Shown here piece by piece: positions 9,078 through 16,964 of a DNA stretch of 64,000 bases. The position numbers and the translations under genes are program-made. Numbering within the stretch: the stretch's first letter is position 1; every line of letters begins with the position of its first letter. This DNA comes from Hyphomicrobiales bacterium (GTDB taxonomy: Bacteria > Pseudomonadota > Alphaproteobacteria > Rhizobiales > Rhizobiaceae). Below the pieces are notes generated by a model, which ran no database searches, was not told where the DNA came from, and worked only from the letters and a program-made list of their open reading frames with translations. The DNA lies in assembly GCA_900472575.1 (NCBI GenBank), contig UCIV01000018.1, positions 124,001 through 188,000 on the forward strand, in the 5' to 3' direction.

Positions 9078-9398
9078 ATGCGAATAATCTCCCGCCGCAC
9101 GCTGAGACTATTTGCTGAAAGCCCCAAGGGCCAGAAGGGCGGCCCGGCATTGAAAGCCGCGCTGGATACCTAGTTTCATGAAATACAAAAAGCTGAATGG
9201 CGGTCAACCGCCGACATAAAGAAGCAATACGCACATTCCAGCATCATCAATGCGGAGCGTATCGTCTTCAACATAAAGGGAAACGACTACAGGCTAATTG
9301 CTGCGGTGGACTTTAAGGTGGGAGCAGTCTGGATCAAATGGATCGGCACCCATCGCGACTACGACCATATCGATGCTGCAACGGTGGAACATGAGTGA
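9078..9398 (+). pseudogene. higB: higB toxin with in-frame amber stop
   Basis: Reading from ATG 9078 gives MRIISRRTLRLF and continues for 31 codons to a TAG at 9171-9173. The same frame then continues as FHEIQKAEWRSTADIKKQY and ends at TGA 9396, giving 106 codons in all. The second part matches HigB-type mRNA interferases (RIVFNIKGNDYRL, IKWIGTHRDYDHIDA). Family members have a Trp or similar residue before FHE, so a TGG-to-TAG change is likely. No frame was lost, so only the one nonsense codon separates it from an intact toxin. It overlaps the start of higA by eight bases, the usual toxin-first order. Confidence 0.8.
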
Positions 9399-9771
9399 GC
9401 TGAAACCCATCCGCAACGAAGCCGACTATGACGACGCAATGGCTTTGTTGAAAACCCTATGGGGTGCAGAGATCGGCACGCCCGAAGGCGATAAGCTTGA
9501 CCTGCTTGTAACGCTTATTGATGATTATGAAAGCCTTCATCATCCGATCGATCTTCCCGACCCCATCGATGCCATAATTTTCCGGATGGAGCAGGAGAAT
9601 CTGACGCGCAAAGATCTTGAACCACTGCTCGGCAGCCGCGGCAGGGTGGCTGAAATTCTCAATCGCAAACGACCGCTTTCTCTCGACATGATCCGCCGCT
9701 TGCATGCCGAACTGGGAATTCCGGCCGAGATTCTGATCCGGCCCATTCGAGCGACAAAAGACGCGGCCTGA
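9391..9771 (+). CDS. higA: HigA-type antitoxin
   Basis: This 126-residue XRE-family antitoxin has an N-terminal neutralising part, followed by a helix-turn-helix (residues about 67-105: LTRKDLEPLLGSRGRVAEILNR then LSLDMIRRLHAELGIP). HigA proteins bind and block HigB and repress their own operon. It starts at ATG 9391, inside the last codons of higB, and is intact although its toxin carries a stop codon. It may persist as a stand-alone regulator or as protection against other HigB toxins. Confidence 0.88.
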   Translation: MSELKPIRNEADYDDAMALLKTLWGAEIGTPEGDKLDLLVTLIDDYESLHHPIDLPDPIDAIIFRMEQENLTRKDLEPLLGSRGRVAEILNRKRPLSLDMIRRLHAELGIPAEILIRPIRATKDAA

Positions 9772-9901
9772 GCGGCTAATCACCTTCGTGGCCCGACGCT
9801 CATACGAGGCCATAAAATGCCGGAACGGCATAGAATTCGTCTTCCTTCGTCTCTCCCATATGCTACCTGTCTGATATCAATTTCAGGAGGAACCGATTAT
9901 C

Positions 9902-11047
9902 ATGTCCAAGCCGCTTACCATCGCCGATCTGAAGACAATGGCCCGTCGCCGGGTGCCTAAAATGTTCTTCGATTATGCCGATAGCGGCGCATGGACCGAA
10001 GGTACCTACCGCGCCAACGAGGATGATTTTTCGAAGATCAAGCTGCGTCAGCGCGTGCTGGTCGACATGACCAACCGCTCGCTGGCGACGACCATGGTCG
10101 GGCAAGATGTCTCGATGCCTGTCGCGCTCGCACCAACGGGCTTGACCGGCATGCAGCATGCCGATGGCGAAATGCTGGCAGCCAAGGCCGCGGAAGAATT
10201 CGGCGTGCCCTTCACCCTGTCGACCATGAGCATCTGCTCGATCGAGGATGTGAAATCAGTCACCAGCAAGCCCTTCTGGTTCCAGCTTTACGTGATGAAG
10301 GATCGCGGTTTCATCGAGCGCCTGATCGGTCGCGCCAAGGCGGCCGGTTGCGGCGCGCTGGTCGTCACAGCCGACCTGCAGATTTTGGGCCAGCGCCACA
10401 AGGACCTGCGCAACGGCCTTTCCGCTCCGCCGAAATGGACGCTGAACAGCGCGTTCCAGCTGGCCACCAAGCCATTCTGGTGCCTGGACATGCTGCAGAC
10501 CAAGCGCCGCGGCTTCGGCAATATCGTCGGCCATGCAAGCAATGTCTCCGACCTCTCCTCGCTTTCGGCATGGACGGCCGAACAGTTCGACCCGCGGCTT
10601 TCCTGGGACGACATCCGCTGGATCAAGGACCTGTGGGGCGGCAAGCTGATCATCAAGGGCATTCTGGACGAGGAAGACGCACGTGCTGCCGCCGATACCG
10701 GCGCTGACGCCCTGATCGTCTCCAACCACGGTGGCCGCCAGCTCGACGGAGCCCCGTCCTCGATCTCGATGCTGCCAAAAATCGTCGATGCGGTCGGCGA
10801 CCGGATGGAAGTGCATTTCGATGGCGGCATCCGCTCTGGACAGGATGTGCTGAAGGCCGTGGCCCTCGGCGCCAAGGGCACCTATATCGGCCGCCCCTTC
10901 CTCTATGGCCTTGGTGCCATGGGCAAGCCGGGCGTGACGACGGCGCTCGAAATCATCCGCAAGGAGATGGACATCACCATGGCGCTTTGCGGCAAGCGCG
11001 ATATCAAGGATTGCGGTACGAACATCATCGCCTCGTCGCCCTTCTGA
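9902..11047 (+). CDS. lldD: FMN-dependent alpha-hydroxy-acid (L-lactate) dehydrogenase
   Basis: This 381-residue enzyme of the LldD/glycolate oxidase family oxidises an L-2-hydroxy acid, most likely L-lactate, with FMN. It shows FFDYADSGAWTE near the N terminus, the FMN-phosphate region HFDGGIRSGQDVLKA and the catalytic motif SNHGGRQLD (His276). An AGGAGG site lies ahead of ATG 9902. The substrate preference (lactate, mandelate or glycolate) cannot be settled by eye. It stands alone between higA and a lytic transglycosylase. A short inverted repeat, TTTGGG-N6-CCCAAA, follows its stop at 11048-11065. Confidence 0.88.
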   Translation: MSKPLTIADLKTMARRRVPKMFFDYADSGAWTEGTYRANEDDFSKIKLRQRVLVDMTNRSLATTMVGQDVSMPVALAPTGLTGMQHADGEMLAAKAAEEFGVPFTLSTMSICSIEDVKSVTSKPFWFQLYVMKDRGFIERLIGRAKAAGCGALVVTADLQILGQRHKDLRNGLSAPPKWTLNSAFQLATKPFWCLDMLQTKRRGFGNIVGHASNVSDLSSLSAWTAEQFDPRLSWDDIRWIKDLWGGKLIIKGILDEEDARAAADTGADALIVSNHGGRQLDGAPSSISMLPKIVDAVGDRMEVHFDGGIRSGQDVLKAVALGAKGTYIGRPFLYGLGAMGKPGVTTALEIIRKEMDITMALCGKRDIKDCGTNIIASSPF

Positions 11048-11102
11048 TTTGGGATAATGCCCAAAGCCGTTTAGTATGCCTTCTCGATGCAGCGGGGGCT
11101 GA

Positions 11103-12032
11103 ATGAGCGGCTTTGGGCGGTATTTTGCAGCGGCGATCATGACTGCCGCGATGCTTTGCGGAGAGAGCGTCTCTGCGGCTGAAAATAGCGACACCAGGCG
11201 CGAAGAAGCGGCCTGCCTCTACGAGAGATCTGTTGGCGGCAAGCCGGTCTGCATCCGCAAGGATTTCTTCAATACGGATCTTTGCAGCGCGATCGAAAGA
11301 TCGGCCAATAGCCACGCCATTCCACCCGACTTCTTCGCGCGTCTTATCTGGCGCGAAAGCCTGTTCCGCCCCGAAGCCGTCAGCCATAAGGGGGCGGAAG
11401 GTATCGCGCAGTTCATGCCATCGACGGCCAGGATGCGCGGCCTCGGCAACAGCTTTCATGTCCTCGACGCGCTGGACGCTTCCGCCGCTTACCTGAAGGA
11501 AATGAGCATCCGTTTCGGCAATCTCGGTTTTGCGGCTGCGGCCTATAACGCCGGGGAGAACGGCTTTTCCCGCTTTCTCGCCTCCGACAGACTGCCGATC
11601 GAAACACGCGACTATGTCTTTGCCATCACCGGAACGCTGATCGAGACCTGGCGTGACGACCCGCCGGAAATCGCGGCCCCGCCTCTCGACAATGAGCAAT
11701 CCTTTCAGGAGGCCTGCACGATGCTGGCCTCAACCCGTCGGATGACGGAACCGGTGCTGACCACTTCCGCCGACTGGGCACCCTGGGGCGTTCAGTTGGC
11801 AGCCCACCATCGCCCCGCTGTCGTCGACCGGCTGTTCACCCGCGTGATTCTCGGTCTGCCGGCACCGCTGAATGAGGAGCGGGCGCTGATCGTCAGGCAA
11901 CGCGGCGGCAATTTCGGGTATCGCCCGCGTTATGCCGCAAGGATCGGACGCGAGACGCGGCAGGAGGCGACAAAACTCTGCGCCGCGATCAAGGCTGCAG
12001 GCGGTGCCTGTACCGTCTTCAAAAACAGATAG
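11103..12032 (+). CDS. soluble lytic transglycosylase (SLT domain) with SPOR-like tail
   Basis: This 309-residue peptidoglycan-cleaving enzyme has a signal peptide (hydrophobic residues 8-25) and an SLT domain at about residues 60-165. The SLT motifs are RLIWRESLFRPEAVS (with the catalytic Glu), GIAQFMPSTA and AAYNAGENG. The C-terminal 60 residues (YAARIGRETRQEATKLCAAI, ending in GACTVFKN) resemble a SPOR domain that binds denuded glycan at division sites. It acts in the periplasm. It is convergent with the nuclease-like gene at 12040. Confidence 0.88.
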   Translation: MSGFGRYFAAAIMTAAMLCGESVSAAENSDTRREEAACLYERSVGGKPVCIRKDFFNTDLCSAIERSANSHAIPPDFFARLIWRESLFRPEAVSHKGAEGIAQFMPSTARMRGLGNSFHVLDALDASAAYLKEMSIRFGNLGFAAAAYNAGENGFSRFLASDRLPIETRDYVFAITGTLIETWRDDPPEIAAPPLDNEQSFQEACTMLASTRRMTEPVLTTSADWAPWGVQLAAHHRPAVVDRLFTRVILGLPAPLNEERALIVRQRGGNFGYRPRYAARIGRETRQEATKLCAAIKAAGGACTVFKNR

Positions 12033-12039
12033 GGCCGCG

Positions 12040-12804
12040 TCAGCCGCACCAGCCGCCTTTGCCGGCTCCCGGTCGCTTGGCAAGACCTTCATTGACCAGC
12101 ACGTCGGCGAGCGACCGGCCGTTGCGGGTCACGTCGCGCAGTTGATGCCCGTCAACCGCGGAATTGTTTCCCTGCCAGGTGACGAGTTCGAACGGGCCGG
12201 AATCGAGGAAGGCCCGCACCCGAAGTTTCGCATCACTGGCCTTGATCCGCTCAGCCTCGCAACGGGGCTTTTTGATATCCGGGACCTCAATGCCGACAAG
12301 ACGAATTTTCTGGCCGTGGAACACGAAGCGGTCAGCGGTCACCACGCAATCGTCCTGCTTGGCCGTGCCACAGAGAAAGAATTTGCCTTGATATCCGCCA
12401 GCAAGGCTTTCACCGGATTTCGGAGCAGCAGCAGACAGAGAGGCAACCTCCAGCCCCGGCTTGCCGACCGGCGCCGGTGGAATGATCGCGGCAGTCTGGG
12501 TCTGATCCGGTGGTCCGACCGGACGTGGTGGAACGGGAGTGACGCCGCGATGTGATGGTGCGGGCTGCGGCTTGGCCACAGCCACCTTTTCCCGCGTCTC
12601 TTCCCGTGTGGTCGTGTGAGCTGGCTTATCTGTCGTCAGGCTGGCGACGAACTTCCGGGCCGGTGAAAAATTGTCGTAAAGCGCAATGCCGCCACCGATC
12701 GCGACGAGCGCAGCCATCCACGGCCAGAACGAGGATCCAGACCGCGATGGCGCACGTCTGCTGCTCTTGCGTTTCGAGCCTGATTTTGCGCGCGATGGGG
12801 CCAT
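12040..12804 (-). CDS. membrane-anchored thermonuclease-like (SNase) protein
   Basis: This 254-residue protein has a basic Ser/Arg/Lys-rich N terminus, one membrane helix (FWPWMAALVAIGGGIAL, about residues 28-45), a Pro-rich linker, and a C-terminal Staphylococcus nuclease-like fold (HGQKIRLVGIEVPDI, AERIKASDAKLRVRAFL, SLADVLVNEGLA). The start ATG 12804 has an AGGAGA site. Some rhizobial SNase-like proteins lack the full catalytic set, and the usual Arg/Glu/Arg triad is not clearly complete here, so nuclease activity is uncertain. It sits beyond the purine operon on the same strand. Confidence 0.75.
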   Translation of the reverse strand: MAPSRAKSGSKRKSSRRAPSRSGSSFWPWMAALVAIGGGIALYDNFSPARKFVASLTTDKPAHTTTREETREKVAVAKPQPAPSHRGVTPVPPRPVGPPDQTQTAAIIPPAPVGKPGLEVASLSAAAPKSGESLAGGYQGKFFLCGTAKQDDCVVTADRFVFHGQKIRLVGIEVPDIKKPRCEAERIKASDAKLRVRAFLDSGPFELVTWQGNNSAVDGHQLRDVTRNGRSLADVLVNEGLAKRPGAGKGGWCG

Positions 12805-12897
12805 GGAATCATCTCCTGTCGAATCGGATAGGAGTATCGGCAGGAAGCCTTGCCGAATGGTTTCCAGAAATAGCCGTGTCCGGATCATCCGGATGTT

Positions 12898-13644
12898 TTA
12901 CACACGTCCTGTTGCCAGCGCGCTTGCCCATTCAGCCCGGCCATTGGCGGCAGCGAGTCTCGACATCGCCATGTGGTCATAGGGTACGTTGCGGAAAAGC
13001 GGCGCCCAGCCGTGCCCCGTCTTCTCGATCACCGCATAAGAAGCCATGGCGTGGCCGGTTTCCACCTTGTGGTAGAAAGGCGCGTCATCGTCATAGGCAG
13101 GTTGGCCGACGCTGCCGGGATTGACGATCAGCCGACCGTCGGACAGCGACACCATGCGCGCAATATGACTGTGGCCGCAGAGAATGAGCGACTGCTCGAT
13201 GCCCTCCGCCAGCACCTCGATCTCATCTTGAGGGCGCAAGGTGACATGCCCCTGCGGCGAGACCGTCTCCAGCCAATAAAGATTGTCGTCTTTAGGCGTC
13301 GCATGGCAGAGGAAAACCTCATCTCGCCAGATCATGCTGAACGGCAGTTTGCGCAGCCAGTCGAAATGCCGGGGCGACATCTGGCGATGCGCATGCGCGT
13401 CCGACGCCTCCAGTTGATCGGCAGCCTTCTCGACAAGGTAGCGATCGTGATTGCCGCGCACCGTCCGCTCAGCCTTAAGGTCGAGCAGCAACAGAAGGTC
13501 GCCTGTCTGATCCGCCTGAAGCGGCCCGCTGAAACAATCGCCGAGATTGACGATGTCGCGAATGCCGAGCGCAGAGATGTCATCAAGCACGGCTTTCAGA
13601 GCCGCACGATTTCCATGAACATCGGCGATCGCAGCAAAACGCAT
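12898..13644 (-). CDS. calcineurin-like metallophosphoesterase (YfcE/MJ0936 type)
   Basis: This is a 248-residue phosphoesterase with a two-metal active site. The motifs are in order: ADVHGN (Asp8, His10), NLGDCFSGP, GNHDR and CGHSHIARM. Its ATG overlaps the TGA of uraH by one base (TGATG), so it is translationally coupled to the urate-degradation operon, and it is the last gene of that operon. A role in purine breakdown has not been established. It could remove a phosphate from a nucleotide-derived compound, or simply be carried along. Confidence 0.85.
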   Translation of the reverse strand: MRFAAIADVHGNRAALKAVLDDISALGIRDIVNLGDCFSGPLQADQTGDLLLLLDLKAERTVRGNHDRYLVEKAADQLEASDAHAHRQMSPRHFDWLRKLPFSMIWRDEVFLCHATPKDDNLYWLETVSPQGHVTLRPQDEIEVLAEGIEQSLILCGHSHIARMVSLSDGRLIVNPGSVGQPAYDDDAPFYHKVETGHAMASYAVIEKTGHGWAPLFRNVPYDHMAMSRLAAANGRAEWASALATGRV

Positions 13645-14000
13645 CAACTGCCCCTATAGGTGGAATAGCCGTAAGGTGAGATGAGCAAGGGCACATGATA
13701 ATGCGCCGTGATATCGGAAACGCCGAAACGGATCGGAATAACGTCAAGAAAAGCCGGCTCGGCAAGGGTGACGCCGTGGGCACGCAGATAATCGCCCGCG
13801 TGGAAAACCAGCTCATAGGTTCCGGCGACAAAAGTCTCTCCGATCAGGATAGGTCCGCCATCGACCCGCCCATCCGCATTGGTCTTCACCGACTTGACCG
13901 TCGTCCGCGTGGCTCCCTCGATCCGGTAAAGCTCGATCACAAGCCCTTCGGCCGGCTTGCCGCTTGCCGTATCGAGCACATGAGTGGTGAGACCGGTCAT
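13644..14000 (-). CDS. uraH: 5-hydroxyisourate hydrolase UraH
   Basis: UraH, a transthyretin-like protein, hydrolyses 5-hydroxyisourate, the product of PuuD, to OHCU. The 118-residue protein has the N-terminal [12 protein letters not shown] signature and the diagnostic C terminus [19 protein letters not shown]. The YRGS end separates the enzyme from transthyretin. Its start overlaps the allA stop (ATGA) and its stop overlaps the start of the phosphoesterase gene, so it is tightly embedded in the operon. Confidence 0.96.
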   Translation of the reverse strand: MTGLTTHVLDTASGKPAEGLVIELYRIEGATRTTVKSVKTNADGRVDGGPILIGETFVAGTYELVFHAGDYLRAHGVTLAEPAFLDVIPIRFGVSDITAHYHVPLLISPYGYSTYRGS

Positions 14001-14515
14001 AGGCTTGGCTCCAAAATCTGATAGGGCATCTCGAAAAAGAACTCTTCGAGATTGGCGGCGGTATTGTCACGGTCGACAACGAGGAAATCGCTGACCCCGC
14101 CGAGCGCCATCAGCGGATGATGCCAGGTATTGGGGAAATAGTTCACCCCCTGATGCGCCGCAGCCAGAAATATTCTCGGCCTCCCCGGTTTGCCATCCAC
14201 ATCATCCGACACGCCGACGAGAAACGGTCGGCCGGAGAGCGGCACGAAACTCTGGCTGCCAAAGGGATGCCGCTCCATCATGCCGACTTCGTAGGGAAAC
14301 TGCCGGGCCTGCCCACGAAAGATATTGAAGATCAGCCGCTCGGGCGCGCCGACCACCACCGGCTCTGCCAGCGCATGATAACGCTCCGTCGTACCATTAT
14401 TGATCAGCCGCATCTTCGAAGGATTGGCCTCGATGACATCGCCATAGGGCGCGAAGGCTTCTTGGGTGAGAGGCAGGATTTCGAGAATTTCGGTCAATTC
14501 ATTCGCCTTGCGCAT
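13997..14515 (-). CDS. allA: ureidoglycolate lyase AllA
   Basis: AllA splits ureidoglycolate into glyoxylate and urea at the end of allantoin breakdown. The 172-residue protein shows the cupin-like motifs [37 protein letters not shown] and [12 protein letters not shown]. The start ATG 14515 lies 17 bases inside the end of hepT and has no strong ribosome binding site, so translation probably depends on coupling to hepT. The stop overlaps uraH (ATGA). Confidence 0.93.
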   Translation of the reverse strand: MRKANELTEILEILPLTQEAFAPYGDVIEANPSKMRLINNGTTERYHALAEPVVVGAPERLIFNIFRGQARQFPYEVGMMERHPFGSQSFVPLSGRPFLVGVSDDVDGKPGRPRIFLAAAHQGVNYFPNTWHHPLMALGGVSDFLVVDRDNTAANLEEFFFEMPYQILEPSL

Positions 14516-14858
14516 GCCAATTTTCAACGACTTGCAGCTTTTCCAAAAAGTCAGGGAGCGAGACACGCACTGTCTCCCAGACTATGTTGAGATCTATTTC
14601 AAAATAGCCGTGGGCGATACGATTGCGCAGGCCCTGGATCTCGGACCACGGCACTTCGGGATGTTCTTTGAGAAATTCGGGATTTTCCCGGGCCATGCGG
14701 ACAACGGCTTCACCAAGCATGAGTATGCTCATGCCCACAGCTCTCTGAATCATCAGATCATTCAGAAAAGCTTCGCGATCCACGCCTTCAACAAAGCGAC
14801 AGGCATCCGCCGTGGCAGTCCGCATTTGATGCAGATACAAGCGTGTTTTGTCTGTCAT
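14499..14858 (-). CDS. hepT: HepT-like ribonuclease toxin (DUF86)
   Basis: This 119-residue HEPN-type RNase toxin carries the RX4HXY active-site motif as R78-NRIA-H83-G-Y85 ([11 protein letters not shown]). The preceding MntA antitoxin gene overlaps it (ATGA). In type VII systems MntA silences HepT by adding AMP to the Tyr of this motif. The pair lies between uraD and allA in the urate operon, on the same strand, and the end of hepT overlaps the allA start. Confidence 0.88.
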   Translation of the reverse strand: MTDKTRLYLHQMRTATADACRFVEGVDREAFLNDLMIQRAVGMSILMLGEAVVRMARENPEFLKEHPEVPWSEIQGLRNRIAHGYFEIDLNIVWETVRVSLPDFLEKLQVVENWHAQGE

Positions 14859-15148
14859 AAAGGCTTCGCCTCAGCGAGCACGCGGGATCGTATCATGGCC
14901 GGCAGATCACCCGGTGTGAGCAAGTCCACCTTGATCCCGCCAAACATCTGCTCCAGCTCGTATTGGAGCCCGCCAAGGCTGAAAAGCGTGCTTCCCGGCA
15001 AGGCATCGACGAGGATATCGATATCGCTATCAGGCCCATCCTCGCCGCGGGCGACCGAGCCGAAGACGCGCGGGTTCGCCGCATTGAAGCGTTTCGTCGC
15101 TTCGCGGATCGCCTCGCGGTTCTTCTCAAGCACTTCCGACGGTCGCAT
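14855..15148 (-). CDS. mntA: MntA-type nucleotidyltransferase antitoxin
   Basis: This 97-residue minimal nucleotidyltransferase has the GSX10DXD motif as GSVARGEDGPDSDID (Gly30-Ser31 and Asp42-x-Asp44). MntA antitoxins AMPylate HepT. The start ATG 15148 is supported by AGGAG nine bases upstream. Its stop overlaps hepT (ATGA). It begins 60 bases after uraD, a larger gap than elsewhere in this operon, which leaves room for its own promoter. Confidence 0.87.
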   Translation of the reverse strand: MRPSEVLEKNREAIREATKRFNAANPRVFGSVARGEDGPDSDIDILVDALPGSTLFSLGGLQYELEQMFGGIKVDLLTPGDLPAMIRSRVLAEAKPL

Positions 15149-15208
15149 CGGCACTACTCCTGTCATCACCACTATAGGCGACAGCGAATGTGGAAGAAAG
15201 CGTGCCCC

Positions 15209-15706
15209 TTACCCTTGGGGTAAAAGCGCCAGCAATCGCAGATGCGCGATCCGCTCCACCTGCGCGCAGGCGGTCGCGAACTCTTCCTCGGCGCTGTTGG
15301 ATATGCGCGTCTCGAAAGCTGCCAGAATATCGTCCTTGTTCAGCCCTTTCACCGCAATGATGAACGGAAATCCGAATTTCGTCGTATAGGCGGCATTCAG
15401 GGTCGTGAAGCGGGCGTGCTCTTCGGCGCTCAATCGGTCGAGGCCGGCGCCGGCCTGTTCCTGTTTGCTGTCTTCGGTCAGCTCGCCGGCAATCGCAAGC
15501 CTGCCCGCCAGATCGGGATGCGAGCGCAGCACGGCAAGCCGTTCTCCTGCGCCCGCCTTGCGAAACTCCGAGACCATCGCCGCATGCACGCCCTTCGCGG
15601 TCAAAGGCACGAAGATAAGGCCGGCATCATAGGCGCGTTCCGCTATGAAAGGCGAATGCTCGAACACGCCGCCGAAGGTCGCGATGAAATCCCCTCTTGC
15701 CGTCAT
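15209..15706 (-). CDS. uraD: OHCU decarboxylase UraD
   Basis: UraD decarboxylates 2-oxo-4-hydroxy-4-carboxy-5-ureidoimidazoline (OHCU) to S-allantoin. The 165-residue protein contains the family's RSHPDLAG motif with the catalytic His, and FGFPFIIAVKG near residue 115. The C terminus (IAHLRLLALLPQG) fits the family. Its start overlaps the puuE stop (ATGA). It is followed by the mntA-hepT pair rather than directly by allA. Confidence 0.95.
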   Translation of the reverse strand: MTARGDFIATFGGVFEHSPFIAERAYDAGLIFVPLTAKGVHAAMVSEFRKAGAGERLAVLRSHPDLAGRLAIAGELTEDSKQEQAGAGLDRLSAEEHARFTTLNAAYTTKFGFPFIIAVKGLNKDDILAAFETRISNSAEEEFATACAQVERIAHLRLLALLPQG

Positions 15707-16647
15707 GCGGCACCTGCAGGCCGGTGAGCCGGCTTGTGGTGCTCATGCCAGTGTTTTGCGATCTCGATACGCTGCGGAACCCAGACCTTGTCGTGCGACG
15801 CGACATATTCCATGAACCGGCGCAGCGCCGCGATACGGCCCGGACGCCCCACGAGACGGCAATGCAGGCCGACCGACATCATCTTCGGGCTGCCTTCCTC
15901 GCCCTCGCGGTAAAGCGTGTCGAAGGCATCCTTGAGATAGGCGAAGAACTGATCGCCGGAATTGAACCCCTGCGGCGTGGCAAACCGCATGTCGTTGGTC
16001 TCGAGCGTATAGGGAATGATCAGGAACGGCTTGCCATCGCTGCCCGGCACCCAATAGGGCAGATCGTCCGCATAGCTGTCGGAGGAATAGAGAAACCCGC
16101 CCTCTTCCATCACAAGCTTCAGTGTATTGTCGGACGGCTTGCCCTGGTACATGCCGTATGGCCGCTCGCCGACAAGCTCGGTGTGCAGGCGCACAGCTTC
16201 GAGGATGTGCTCACGCTCCTTGTCGATCGGAAAATCCTTGTATTCCAGCCAGCGGTAACCGTGACTGGCAATCTCCCAGCCTGCTTCCTTCATCGCGGCG
16301 ACCGCTTCCGGATTGCGCGCCATGGCAAGTGTCACGCCATAGACAGTGCATTGCATCTTCAGTTCGTTAAACAGCCGGAATAACCGCCAGAAACCCGCGC
16401 GCGACCCGTATTCGTAGATCGATTCCATATTGAGATTGCGCTGACCGGGCCAAGGAGCCGCGCCGACGATCTCGGACAACAGGTTTTCGGAAGCCGCATC
16501 GCCGTCGAGGATCGAGCTTTCACCACCCTCTTCATAGTTGATGACGAACTGCACGGCGACATTGGCGCCGCCGGGCCATTTCGGATCGGGACTGTTTCGG
16601 CCGTAGCCGACGAGATCGCGCGGGTAGTCTTTTATGGTTATTGGCAT
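15703..16647 (-). CDS. puuE: allantoinase PuuE (polysaccharide-deacetylase type)
   Basis: PuuE hydrolyses allantoin to allantoate and belongs to the NodB/polysaccharide-deacetylase fold rather than the classical amidohydrolase allantoinases. The 314-residue protein has YPRDLVGYGRNSPDP at the start, NYEEGGESSILDGD, EIASHGYRWLEY (metal-binding His), and SVGLHCRLVGRPGR near the end. A GAGGTGG site precedes ATG 16647. It is the first gene of the operon puuE-uraD-mntA-hepT-allA-uraH-phosphoesterase. The promoter should lie in 16648-16735. Confidence 0.94.
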   Translation of the reverse strand: MPITIKDYPRDLVGYGRNSPDPKWPGGANVAVQFVINYEEGGESSILDGDAASENLLSEIVGAAPWPGQRNLNMESIYEYGSRAGFWRLFRLFNELKMQCTVYGVTLAMARNPEAVAAMKEAGWEIASHGYRWLEYKDFPIDKEREHILEAVRLHTELVGERPYGMYQGKPSDNTLKLVMEEGGFLYSSDSYADDLPYWVPGSDGKPFLIIPYTLETNDMRFATPQGFNSGDQFFAYLKDAFDTLYREGEEGSPKMMSVGLHCRLVGRPGRIAALRRFMEYVASHDKVWVPQRIEIAKHWHEHHKPAHRPAGAA

Positions 16648-16735
16648 GTTCCACCTCGATTATTTGCGGCAACGGTAGCGCACCGGTTCCGCAGATGTCG
16701 AGATGCAAACTTGTCCCCGTGATCAGCCGAGTTGA

Positions 16736-16951
16736 TCAGTTGAGGCGATCATCCTGCCACTCGTGATAGCCCCCGTCGCCGAGACCTATATCGCGCAGCA
16801 TATATTCGTCGAATTCCAGCTTAGACGCGAATGGCGGCCGCCCGACGGTCGGTTCGGCGGACATGTCGAGCTCGTGATGCCCACGCCAGTGAATATGCGT
16901 CAGGGCAGAGAATGCCGTGGATAGTGCCGGAGGAAATGCAAATATAGACAT
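16736..16951 (-). CDS. small DUF1127-type protein
   Basis: This 71-residue protein starts MSIFAFPPALSTAFSAL and ends with FDEYMLRDIGLGDGGYHEW, the typical DUF1127 C-terminal motif. A strong GAAGGAG site precedes ATG 16951. It begins 13 bases after the homocysteine methyltransferase stop, so the two genes are probably one transcript. It also lies just upstream of puuE on the same strand. It is the third such small protein in the first 17 kb. Confidence 0.78.
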   Translation of the reverse strand: MSIFAFPPALSTAFSALTHIHWRGHHELDMSAEPTVGRPPFASKLEFDEYMLRDIGLGDGGYHEWQDDRLN

Positions 16952-16964
16952 GGAACCTTCTCCT

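Noticed and set aside
9298..9390. An in-frame N-terminal extension of higA
   Set aside because: It runs through the higB coding region in another frame and has no family similarity. ATG 9391 fits the usual overlapping higBA layout.
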